A stretch of DNA of 12,320 bases from Actinomycetes bacterium (GTDB taxonomy: Bacteria > Actinomycetota > Actinomycetes > Actinomycetales > Demequinaceae). Of the stretch, positions 7,165 through 12,320 are shown in pieces; position 1 is the stretch's first letter; each line of letters begins with the position of its first letter. The stretch covers positions 1 through 12,320 of the forward strand of contig JAEYUX010000106.1 in the NCBI GenBank assembly GCA_023432235.1. The letters run 5' to 3'. The notes beneath the pieces were generated by a model. That model was not told the DNA's origin, made no database searches, and was given only the letters and a program-made list of their open reading frames with translations. Both the position numbers and the translations under genes were made by a program.

Positions 7165-8478
7165 GTGACCCACATGCCCCGCCTTGCGGCTAGTCGGGGC
7201 GCGGCGTACATCTTTGGCATCGGCGCTGCCGCGTACCTCGTTGCAGTTCTTCACCGCACGGCGCTCGGAGTGGCGAGCGTTGACGCGGCGGCACGTTTCG
7301 ACATCGAAGCCACCGCGCTCGCCATGCTCGCCGTCTTGCAGATCGCCGTCTATGCGCTCATTCAGGTGCCCGCAGGTTTGCTCCTTGATCGCTGGGGCCC
7401 GGCGCGCGTCATCGTCATAGGGTCGCTTGTTCTAGCCGTAGGCCAAGCGATGATGGCCTTTGCGCCGGGATTCTGGTGGGCGCTTGGCGCGCGCGTGCTG
7501 ATTGGCGCGGGCGATGCCCCGATCTTCATCGCTGTCACTCGCCTCATTTCCATCCACTTCCCGCCCCATCGTGTTCCCGTCATGGTGCAGGTCGCGGGCC
7601 TCATCGGCATGTCTGGTCAGCTCGCCACCACGATTCCGTTTGCGTGGGCTCTTCGCGTGGCCGGGTGGGAGCGCGCCTTCGGTGGCCTCGCAGTGGTGGG
7701 ACTTCTCGTTGCCGTCGTCGTCTTCTTTGCTCTCGTGCGGCCGACGCTGGGTGAGCCGCGTGAAAAGGGCGCCGCCTTTTCGCTTGCCGAGGCAATGCGC
7801 ACGCACTGGCACACCCCAGGCGTCCGGCTCGGCTTTTGGTCGCACTTCTTGGGCCCGTTCTCGTCCAATGCGATCGCGCTGTTGTGGGGCGTGCCGTTCT
7901 TCACGATGGGGCACGGCGCCTCCAAGGCAGAGGCGAGCGCACTGCTGACCGTCCTCGTCGTGGCAAACATCGTCGCGGGCCCCGTGCTCGGCGTGCTCAC
8001 TGCGCGCCACCCGTTGCGGCGGTCATGGCTTGTGCTGGGAGGCGCGGTGATGACAGCCGGGGCGTGGGTGGCGGTTCTCATCCCGAGCGAGCCGCTACCG
8101 CTATGGCAGCTGACGATCTTTGTCGCGGTGATTGGCGCGGGCGGCCCGGCATCGCTCATTGGGATGGACTTCGCGCGCTCCTTCGCTGTTCAGCATCGCG
8201 CGGGCTCCGCCACCGGGTTCGTCAACATGGGCGGCTTCTTGGCAACGGTCATTGCGGTTCTCTTGGTGGGGGTGGTCCTGCAGATCGCATCACCACCTGG
8301 CGCTACGGACTACGCACTGGGCGAGTTCCGCCTCGCCTTCGCGTCGCTCGCGCTGCCGTGGCTCGTGGGGGTCGTTGGGGTGATCCGTAGCCGCCGAGGC
8401 ACTCGCGCGGTCATGGCTGCAGACGGCGTGGTGGTGCCCACAATCCGCGAGGTGTGGCAGCGCTACCGCGAGCGCTAG
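7165..8478 (+). CDS. MFS transporter (paralogue 1)
   Basis: This is a major facilitator superfamily membrane transporter of 437 residues, with hydrophobic segments throughout consistent with about 12 transmembrane helices. MFS motif A is clear in the loop after helix 2 (AGLLLDRWGPARV). Other prominent stretches are AYLVAVLHRTALGV in helix 1, LIGAGDAPIFI in helix 4 and IALLWGVPFF in the second half. Substrate and direction are unknown. It is a close paralogue of the MFS gene at 10185-11477: by hand count about 60% of the first 100 aligned residues are identical, including LIGAGDAPIFI, and both end with a DGVVV tail near the C-terminus. The open frame extends upstream to 6874, but that part is soluble-looking and overlaps the opposing gene. 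I chose GTG 7165 because GAGGA (7154-7158) is well spaced from it; ATG 7174 is the alternative. The stop overlaps the neighbouring reductase stop through CTAG. Confidence 0.9.
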   Translation: MTHMPRLAASRGAAYIFGIGAAAYLVAVLHRTALGVASVDAAARFDIEATALAMLAVLQIAVYALIQVPAGLLLDRWGPARVIVIGSLVLAVGQAMMAFAPGFWWALGARVLIGAGDAPIFIAVTRLISIHFPPHRVPVMVQVAGLIGMSGQLATTIPFAWALRVAGWERAFGGLAVVGLLVAVVVFFALVRPTLGEPREKGAAFSLAEAMRTHWHTPGVRLGFWSHFLGPFSSNAIALLWGVPFFTMGHGASKAEASALLTVLVVANIVAGPVLGVLTARHPLRRSWLVLGGAVMTAGAWVAVLIPSEPLPLWQLTIFVAVIGAGGPASLIGMDFARSFAVQHRAGSATGFVNMGGFLATVIAVLLVGVVLQIASPPGATDYALGEFRLAFASLALPWLVGVVGVIRSRRGTRAVMAADGVVVPTIREVWQRYRER

Positions 8479-9116
8479 CCGATGACTGACACGTGCTCGC
8501 GTCGAAGGTCGCCGGACTCAATGATGTCGACCACCGCCTTCGCGAGATCGCCTGCTGAAATATAACTAGTTCCCTCGCTATCAAACTGGGCGACCTCGCC
8601 GCCCAAGCGATACGAACCAGTGGTGTCGCCCGGCGCAAATGCGCCGAACGTGGCGGCCGGGCTCACAAAGGTCCACTGGAGTTCCTCGGGCTCCGCTCGC
8701 AGCATCTCAAGAATCGAGTGACCGGCCAATGCCTCGTCACGGTACTCAGCGGGCACGTCACCCTCAATGAACCGCGGCGCATCGGGGGCGGGGCGGAGCG
8801 ACGAAAATCCGCCGATCACCACAAGCGGAACACCCGTCGCCCCAGCACGGGAAGCGAGCGCCTCGGCAAGTTGAACGTGTTGGTGCGCCATGTCTCCACG
8901 GGGCGACGTTGCCGTCACCACAACGTCGGCGTTGTCAAAGGCGCGAGAGCGCACCACCTCATCCAGCGCGGAGCCACGCACATACGTGACACCTGGGACA
9001 GGGGCTGAGGGCTCGTGGCGAGAGACTGCCGTCACCTCATGGCCTCGCTCCGCAGCCTCCGCGACAATTGCCGCGCCTGCGTATCCAGTGCCACCGATCA
9101 CGGTGATGCGAGCCAT
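8475..9116 (-). CDS. NAD(P)H-binding atypical SDR (NmrA/NAD_binding_10-like)
   Basis: This is a 213-residue Rossmann protein. It begins MARITVIGGTGYAGAAIV, giving the dinucleotide-binding GGTGYAG at residues 8-14, followed by RGSALD and TATSPRGD stretches typical of atypical short-chain dehydrogenases. There is no YxxxK; the equivalent region reads AEYRDEALAGHS, as in NAD(P)-binding proteins that act as reductases of unknown substrate or as redox sensors. It is probably cytosolic. An upstream in-frame ATG at 9176 exists, but the ATG at 9114-9116 puts the Rossmann strand at the N-terminus and has GGAGG just upstream (minus strand, around 9124-9128). A good promoter lies at 9180-9208 with a palindrome across its -35, so repression by a small-molecule-responsive regulator is likely. 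It is divergent from the aldo/keto reductase gene and convergent with the first MFS gene. Confidence 0.88.
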   Translation of the reverse strand: MARITVIGGTGYAGAAIVAEAAERGHEVTAVSRHEPSAPVPGVTYVRGSALDEVVRSRAFDNADVVVTATSPRGDMAHQHVQLAEALASRAGATGVPLVVIGGFSSLRPAPDAPRFIEGDVPAEYRDEALAGHSILEMLRAEPEELQWTFVSPAATFGAFAPGDTTGSYRLGGEVAQFDSEGTSYISAGDLAKAVVDIIESGDLRREHVSVIG

Positions 9117-9179
9117 GGGGGACCTCCAAGGTGAGTGGCGAAGTACCGGTGGCAACGCGCTGCCGCTCGGCACCATTCC

Positions 9180-9208
9180 GTTATGTCACTAGTTAGTTGA
9201 AACGTCAA
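9180..9208 (-). promoter_or_regulatory. Sigma-70-type promoter of the NAD(P)-binding gene
   Basis: On the minus strand a TTGACG -35 (plus-strand 9203-9208) is separated by exactly 17 bases from a CATAAC -10 (9180-9185), with TG one base upstream of the -10 (extended -10). It predicts transcription starting near 9173 and a leader of about 57 bases before the ATG at 9116. This is the best-matching promoter in the window. Confidence 0.6.
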
Positions 9209-9210
9209 CT
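9195..9210. promoter_or_regulatory. Palindromic operator candidate AGTTGA-N4-TCAACT
   Basis: Perfect six-base arms AGTTGA (9195-9200) and TCAACT (9205-9210) flank AACG. The site overlaps the -35 of the minus-strand promoter, so a bound dimer would block transcription of the NAD(P)-binding gene; it is also upstream of the divergent aldo/keto reductase gene. The TTGA/TCAA arm composition resembles MarR- or HxlR-type operators, but no such regulator is in the window, so the regulator's identity is inference. Confidence 0.5.
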
Positions 9211-9261
9211 GAGGTGCTGCCGAACACGCGGAGCCGTCACGCCGCTCGTCCCGATCCGTCG

Positions 9262-9267
9262 TACGCT
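9262..9267 (+). promoter_or_regulatory. -10 element of the aldo/keto reductase gene (leaderless)
   Basis: TACGCT ends exactly six bases before the ATG at 9274, and the intervening bases contain no Shine-Dalgarno. This is the layout of an actinobacterial leaderless transcript, with transcription starting at the A of ATG. The -35 region is weak. Confidence 0.45.
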
Positions 9268-9273
9268 CGAACC

Positions 9274-10122
9274 ATGACCGCACCTCTCATTGACCTGAAT
9301 GACGGATCTCAGATCCCCGCCGTCGGCTTCGGCACGTATCCCCTCATCGGCAATGAGGGATACCGCGCGGTGCGCTCCGCGCTCGACGCGGGCTACCGCC
9401 TCATTGACTCCGCCGTGAACTACGAGAACGAAGGCACCGTGGGCAAGGCGATCCGCGACTTCCTCAAGGAGTCCGGTACGGACCGCTCGGAGATCACGGT
9501 TCAAACCAAGCTCGCGGGGCGACACCATGACACGGCCCGTGCCGTGCTTTCGGGCCAAGAGTCCGCTGCGCGGTTTGGCCTCGATCAGATCGACGTCATG
9601 CTCATCCACTGGCCCAACCCCATCACGAATAAATACCGTGACGCCTGGCGCGGTCTCATCGAGCTGCGCGAGCAGGGCGTGGTCCGCTCCATTGGCGTCT
9701 CGAACTTCACTGAGCAGCACCTTACGGACATCATTTCTGACTCGGGTGTGACGCCCGTGCTCAACCAGGTGGAGCTACACCCGTACTTCGTTCAAGAATC
9801 CCTCCGTGCCGAGCACGCCCGTCTTGGCGTCCTCACGCAATCGTGGAGCCCCCTCGGCAAGGGCAAGCCCGCCTATGACGAACCTGCCGTGGCCGACGCT
9901 GCCGCAGCTCACGGCGTGACGCCCGCGCAGGTGATTCTCCGCTGGCACCTCGAGTTGGGTGCGATTCCAGTGCCTAAGTCCGCGACGCCGTCTCGGCAGG
10001 CCGAGAACCTCGACATCTTTGGCTTTGAACTCACGCAACACGAGGTCGATGCGATCACCGCACTCACGCGCGCGGACGGCCGTCTGTTTGGGGGCGACCC
10101 CAACAAGCACGAGGAGATGTAA
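9274..10122 (+). CDS. Aldo/keto reductase (AKR5-like)
   Basis: This is an NADPH-dependent TIM-barrel carbonyl reductase of 282 residues, the usual bacterial AKR length. The catalytic tetrad is complete: Asp45 and Tyr50 in LIDSAVNYENE, Lys79 in VQTKL, and His112 in LIHWPNP. Other family signatures are GFGTYPL near 18, SIGVSNF, VLNQVELHPY, and the C-terminal IPVPKSATPSR that binds the NADPH phosphate. Overall it resembles 2,5-diketo-D-gluconate reductase-type enzymes, which act on many aldehydes and ketones; the physiological substrate is not evident. Upstream in-frame codons to 9214 exist, but the family N-terminus (LNDGSQIPAVGFG) fits the ATG at 9274. That ATG lacks a ribosome site but has TACGCT six bases upstream. 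The second MFS gene follows 62 bases downstream in the same orientation and has its own apparent promoter. Confidence 0.94.
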   Translation: MTAPLIDLNDGSQIPAVGFGTYPLIGNEGYRAVRSALDAGYRLIDSAVNYENEGTVGKAIRDFLKESGTDRSEITVQTKLAGRHHDTARAVLSGQESAARFGLDQIDVMLIHWPNPITNKYRDAWRGLIELREQGVVRSIGVSNFTEQHLTDIISDSGVTPVLNQVELHPYFVQESLRAEHARLGVLTQSWSPLGKGKPAYDEPAVADAAAAHGVTPAQVILRWHLELGAIPVPKSATPSRQAENLDIFGFELTQHEVDAITALTRADGRLFGGDPNKHEEM

Positions 10123-10149
10123 GGCGGGAAGCGTCCGGCCAAAGGTCCA

Positions 10150-10167
10150 CGGTTTGCACTGAAACCG
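10150..10167. promoter_or_regulatory. Palindromic operator candidate CGGTTT-N6-AAACCG
   Basis: Perfect six-base arms (10150-10155 and 10162-10167) surround a six-base spacer in the 62-base gap between the aldo/keto reductase and MFS genes. No T-run follows, so it is unlikely to be a terminator. It ends five bases before a TAACCT -10 and occupies the -35 position, which suits an operator controlling the transporter. Confidence 0.45.
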
Positions 10168-10172
10168 CGCCC

Positions 10173-10178
10173 TAACCT
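10173..10178 (+). promoter_or_regulatory. -10 element of the second MFS gene (leaderless)
   Basis: TAACCT ends exactly six bases before the GTG at 10185, with only GGGCCC between and no Shine-Dalgarno. This is the same spacing as for the aldo/keto reductase gene. It implies a leaderless mRNA independent of the upstream gene. Confidence 0.45.
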
Positions 10179-10184
10179 GGGCCC

Positions 10185-11477
10185 GTGATCATCACCCCAT
10201 CGCGTCGCGCGTGGTTGGTGTTCGCGGCAGCGGCTGCCGCCTACCTCGTGGCCGTCGCTCACCGCACCGCTCTTGGTGTGGCGGGGGTAGAGGCGCTTGA
10301 TCGCTTCGGCACGGGGGCATCGGGGCTTGCCCTGCTGTCGATCGCCCAACTCACGGTCTACGCCGCTCTGCAAGTGCCCGCCGGGCGCTTGCTTGACCGC
10401 TTTGGCCCGCGCCATGTGATGATTGCAGGCTCGCTCCTCATGGCCCTCGGTCAGGTCCTCATGGCGACGTGTCACGAGTACTGGCCCGCCGTGGCGGCGC
10501 GCATGCTGATCGGCGCGGGCGACGCTCCCATCTTCATTACGGCGTCCCGCCTTGTCGCGCACTGGTTCCCGCCCCGGCGTGCACCGCTGATGATTCAGGC
10601 CGTTGCGCAACTTGGGCAGCTCGGTCAACTCGCTGCCGCCATCCCCGTCGCGTGGCTCTTGCATGCACGCGGCTGGAACACCACCTTCTTGGTGTTAGCC
10701 GGCGTCGGCGTCCTCGCTGCTGTTGCGGCGACCTCCGTCCGCGTCCCGCAAGAACAAGACGTCGATAGGAGCGGTGGCGGCCGCAGTTACCCGCCCGTCA
10801 CGATCTCCCGCTCGGGAGTATGGCTCGGCTTCTGGACGCACTTCACCGCGTTGTTTTCGGCCAACACCATCGCGCTCTTGTGGGGCGTGCCGTTCTTCAT
10901 CACGGCCCAGGGCCGATCCGCCGCAGAGGCGAGCGCGCTCCTCACCGTTCTCACCCTCGCGAAGCTCGCAGGCGGCCCGCTCGTGGGCACCGCAACGGCG
11001 CGGCACCCCATCAGGCGTTCGTGGCTTGTCCTGGGCTTCGCCGGCGTCACGGCACTGGCGTGGGCTGCCATCTTGCTGCCCTCAACTCCACGCCCGATGT
11101 GGCAACTCGTCGCCTTCGTTGCCGTCATCGGCGTCGGCGGCCCCGTCTCTTTAGTTGGCCTCGATTACGCGCGCACCTTCGCCGACCATCGCAGGCTCGG
11201 CACCGCGAATGGCATCGTCAACACTGGCGGCTTTGCGGCGACGATTCTCGCGGTCGGACTCGTGGGGCTAGTTCTCGAAATTGTCGCTCCCAGCGGGGTC
11301 TACGACCTCGATGCGTACCGTGTCGCTTTCGCCGCGCTCGTCGTGCCGTGGGCCGTGGGGATCATTGGCATTGTGCGGACGCGGCGCGGAGCCCGCCGCG
11401 ACTGGGCGACCGACGGCGTTGTCGTCAGGCCAATTCGTGACGTGATCGCCGAGCGGCGACGCGGACGCTCTTCGTAG
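10185..11477 (+). CDS. MFS transporter (paralogue 2)
   Basis: This 430-residue major facilitator protein has hydrophobic segments consistent with about 12 membrane helices. Motif A reads AGRLLDRFGPRHV. It shares AYLVAV-HRTALGV, LIGAGDAPIFI, IALLWGVPFF, AEASALLTVL, a RRSWLVLG stretch and the DGVVV C-terminal tail with the MFS gene at 7165-8478, so the two arose by duplication or were acquired as relatives. Both halves align, with no truncation. The least similar part is the central loop between the two six-helix bundles (near the VPQEQDVDRSGG stretch here), a usual variable region. The start is GTG 10185: the frame gives helix 1 within about 12 residues, and TAACCT lies six bases upstream in place of a ribosome site. 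Substrate is unknown; proximity suggests a compound handled by the aldo/keto reductase, which is inference. It converges on the tetR gene with a nine-base gap. Confidence 0.91.
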   Translation: MIITPSRRAWLVFAAAAAAYLVAVAHRTALGVAGVEALDRFGTGASGLALLSIAQLTVYAALQVPAGRLLDRFGPRHVMIAGSLLMALGQVLMATCHEYWPAVAARMLIGAGDAPIFITASRLVAHWFPPRRAPLMIQAVAQLGQLGQLAAAIPVAWLLHARGWNTTFLVLAGVGVLAAVAATSVRVPQEQDVDRSGGGRSYPPVTISRSGVWLGFWTHFTALFSANTIALLWGVPFFITAQGRSAAEASALLTVLTLAKLAGGPLVGTATARHPIRRSWLVLGFAGVTALAWAAILLPSTPRPMWQLVAFVAVIGVGGPVSLVGLDYARTFADHRRLGTANGIVNTGGFAATILAVGLVGLVLEIVAPSGVYDLDAYRVAFAALVVPWAVGIIGIVRTRRGARRDWATDGVVVRPIRDVIAERRRGRSS

Positions 11478-11486
11478 AACGTCGCG

Positions 11487-12104
11487 TCAGGCGCGAGGCT
11501 CGTCGCTGCCCTCGAGGACTGCGAGCACAAAGCCGACAACGCGATCGACATCGTGAGAATCGATGTTGATGCAGTCGGGGTACACCACATGCCAGTTGAC
11601 GATCGCCTCATAGCCAGCACCGACCGCGGCGATCGAGCGGATCATCGTGGCGGGATCGACTCGCTGCGGGTCATCCACTCCCGAGATGCCCATTGCCAAC
11701 CGCATCGCTAGCTGGTTGACGGCACCGCTTTCGACCATTGTCTGGCCCACAAGTTGAGCGACGATTGGATCCTTGAGCACCGCCACGACATCGGAATCAT
11801 GCGACGTTGTCGCAACGACGACGTCTCGGATGAACTCCACTCGCTGCGCGCGATCAGTGAGGTCTCGGGACGTCTCCATGACGGCGCGCATTGCCGTGAG
11901 CGGCTCGGTGACGAGCGCTGCGAGGATGTCGTCCTTCGACGCGAAGTGGTAGTACAGCGCGGCCTTTGTCAGGCCGAGTTCGTCGCTGATGTCGCGGATC
12001 GATGTGCCCGCAAAGCCTCGCTGAGCAAAGAGCGCCGACGCTGTCTTGAGAATGCGCCGACGAGTGTCAGCACCCGACGTGCGTCGCTCGTCCTCACTGC
12101 TCAT
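11487..12104 (-). CDS. TetR/AcrR-family transcriptional regulator
   Basis: This is a 205-residue one-component repressor. The N-terminal helix-turn-helix spans about residues 14-61: TRRRILKTASALFAQRGF is helix 1, TSIRDISDELGLTKAALYYHF covers helices 2-3, and SKDDIL begins helix 4. All of this is canonical for TetR. The C-terminal two thirds are the variable ligand-binding and dimerisation domain, so the ligand cannot be read. The start is ATG at 12102-12104, preceded by a GAGG-containing ribosome site (minus strand). The gene is divergent from an MMPL-type exporter, the common arrangement in which the TetR protein represses both itself and the pump. Paired half-sites between them (12174-12225) are the likely target. 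Confidence 0.93.
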   Translation of the reverse strand: MSSEDERRTSGADTRRRILKTASALFAQRGFAGTSIRDISDELGLTKAALYYHFASKDDILAALVTEPLTAMRAVMETSRDLTDRAQRVEFIRDVVVATTSHDSDVVAVLKDPIVAQLVGQTMVESGAVNQLAMRLAMGISGVDDPQRVDPATMIRSIAAVGAGYEAIVNWHVVYPDCINIDSHDVDRVVGFVLAVLEGSDEPRA

Positions 12105-12168
12105 GACCTCATCCTCTCACCCTTGCGCACCCCGGCCCAGCATCTCTTCATCACCCTTTCGGCTCGGC

Positions 12169-12198
12169 TTGACGAACGTTTAGTTAGCGTGCCACGAT
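12169..12198 (+). promoter_or_regulatory. Candidate promoter of the MMPL transporter gene
   Basis: TTGACG (12169-12174) is followed after 18 bases by CACGAT (12193-12198), which keeps the A and final T of a -10 element. Transcription would start near 12205, leaving a leader of about 40 bases that contains the AAAGG ribosome site at 12236-12240. Confidence 0.4.
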
Positions 12199-12225
12199 TC
12201 ACACATCATCACTTACCAACCGTTC
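12174..12225. promoter_or_regulatory. Candidate TetR operator: two inverted related half-sites
   Basis: GAACGTTTAGTTAG (12174-12187) and CTTACCAACCGTTC (12212-12225, which is GAACGGTTGGTAAG on the minus strand) match at 11 of 14 positions in inverted orientation, 38 bases centre to centre. The first lies within the promoter spacer and the second just after the predicted transcription start. The second is also itself an imperfect palindrome (ACTTACC against ACTGAAC arms, 12211-12228). The position between tetR and its divergent target supports an operator role; binding is inference. Confidence 0.45.
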
Positions 12226-12245
12226 AGTCACCTCGAAAGGTCGCG

Positions 12246-12320
12246 ATGAAGTCCCTCGCACGCATCACCACCGCTCGCCCCCTGCTCACTCTCTTTGTCT
12301 GGATCGCCGCGGCGCTTGGA
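12246..12320 (+). CDS. N-terminus of an MMPL/RND-family transporter (cut by window end)
   Basis: Only 25 codons are visible. They read MKSLARITTARPLLTLFVWIAAALG: a short basic N-terminus followed by the first hydrophobic helix. This resembles the start of actinobacterial MMPL-family (RND superfamily) membrane exporters, which are typically about 700-1000 residues long. AAAGG (12236-12240) is a well-placed ribosome site and no stop occurs before the edge. The divergent tetR gene and paired half-sites fit a regulated efflux pump. The identification rests on a short stretch plus context, so the family call is tentative, although the presence of a gene start is fairly sure. Confidence 0.6.
   Translation, partial: MKSLARITTARPLLTLFVWIAAALG

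Noticed and set aside
7012..7254. N-terminal extension of the GGDEF-EAL reading frame by 81 residues
   Set aside because: The extra residues are Arg/His/Cys-rich and low in hydrophobics, resemble no domain, overlap the opposing MFS start, and the LacI-type fold begins at the ATG at 7011.
9117..9176. Earlier ATG (9176) for the NAD(P)-binding protein
   Set aside because: The 20 added residues precede the Rossmann strand unnaturally, and they would place the GGAGG ribosome site inside the gene.
10150..10167. Intrinsic terminator after the aldo/keto reductase gene
   Set aside because: The six-pair stem has no following T-run and sits at the -35 of the next gene's promoter, so an operator is the better reading.
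1..12320. CRISPR array, tRNA/rRNA, insertion sequence or phage genes
   Set aside because: No regularly spaced repeats, transposase or integrase motifs, or RNA-gene signatures were recognised by eye in either strand.

Overview
The window is high-GC DNA, with GTG starts, strong G/C bias at third codon positions and TAnnnT -10 elements. This fits an actinobacterium, and a member of the Micrococcales is plausible. The taxonomic placement is inferred from composition and protein families only. There are ten protein genes: eight complete, and two cut by the window edges. No RNA gene, insertion sequence, CRISPR array or prophage gene was seen.

Layout. (1) 1-968, minus: an ACR3-type arsenite exporter, C-terminus outside the window, with an ArsR-like palindrome upstream. 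(2) 1097-2932, plus: a two-gene operon of an atypical PfkB-family kinase and the SurE nucleotidase. (3) 2929-3957, minus: an NAD-dependent epimerase/dehydratase whose stop codon overlaps that of surE. (4) 4039-7011, minus: a 990-residue cytosolic c-di-GMP protein made of a LacI-type ligand-binding domain, a GAF-like region, GGDEF and EAL. (5) 7165-11477: two paralogous MFS transporters flanking a divergent pair, an NAD(P)-binding reductase-like protein (minus) and an aldo/keto reductase (plus). (6) 11487-12320: a TetR regulator divergent from the start of an MMPL/RND-type exporter.

Functional reading. The window looks like ordinary chromosomal accessory or household content: metal resistance, small-molecule transport, redox enzymes and second-messenger signalling. 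The MFS/reductase/AKR/MFS block is the most coherent candidate for a small-compound uptake, export or detoxification module. Its intergenic regions hold two clean palindromes sitting on promoter -35 regions. Two genes in this block, and probably the kinase gene, appear to be leaderless: a TAnnnT hexamer lies 6-7 bases before the start codon and there is no Shine-Dalgarno. The remaining genes mostly have clear AGGAGG-like sites.

I found no clear evidence of an undescribed defence or mobile system. The most promising leads are the kinase-SurE pair, whose kinase has replaced the usual sugar-contacting residues, the ligand-sensing GGDEF-EAL protein, and the paralogous transporter block with its operators.
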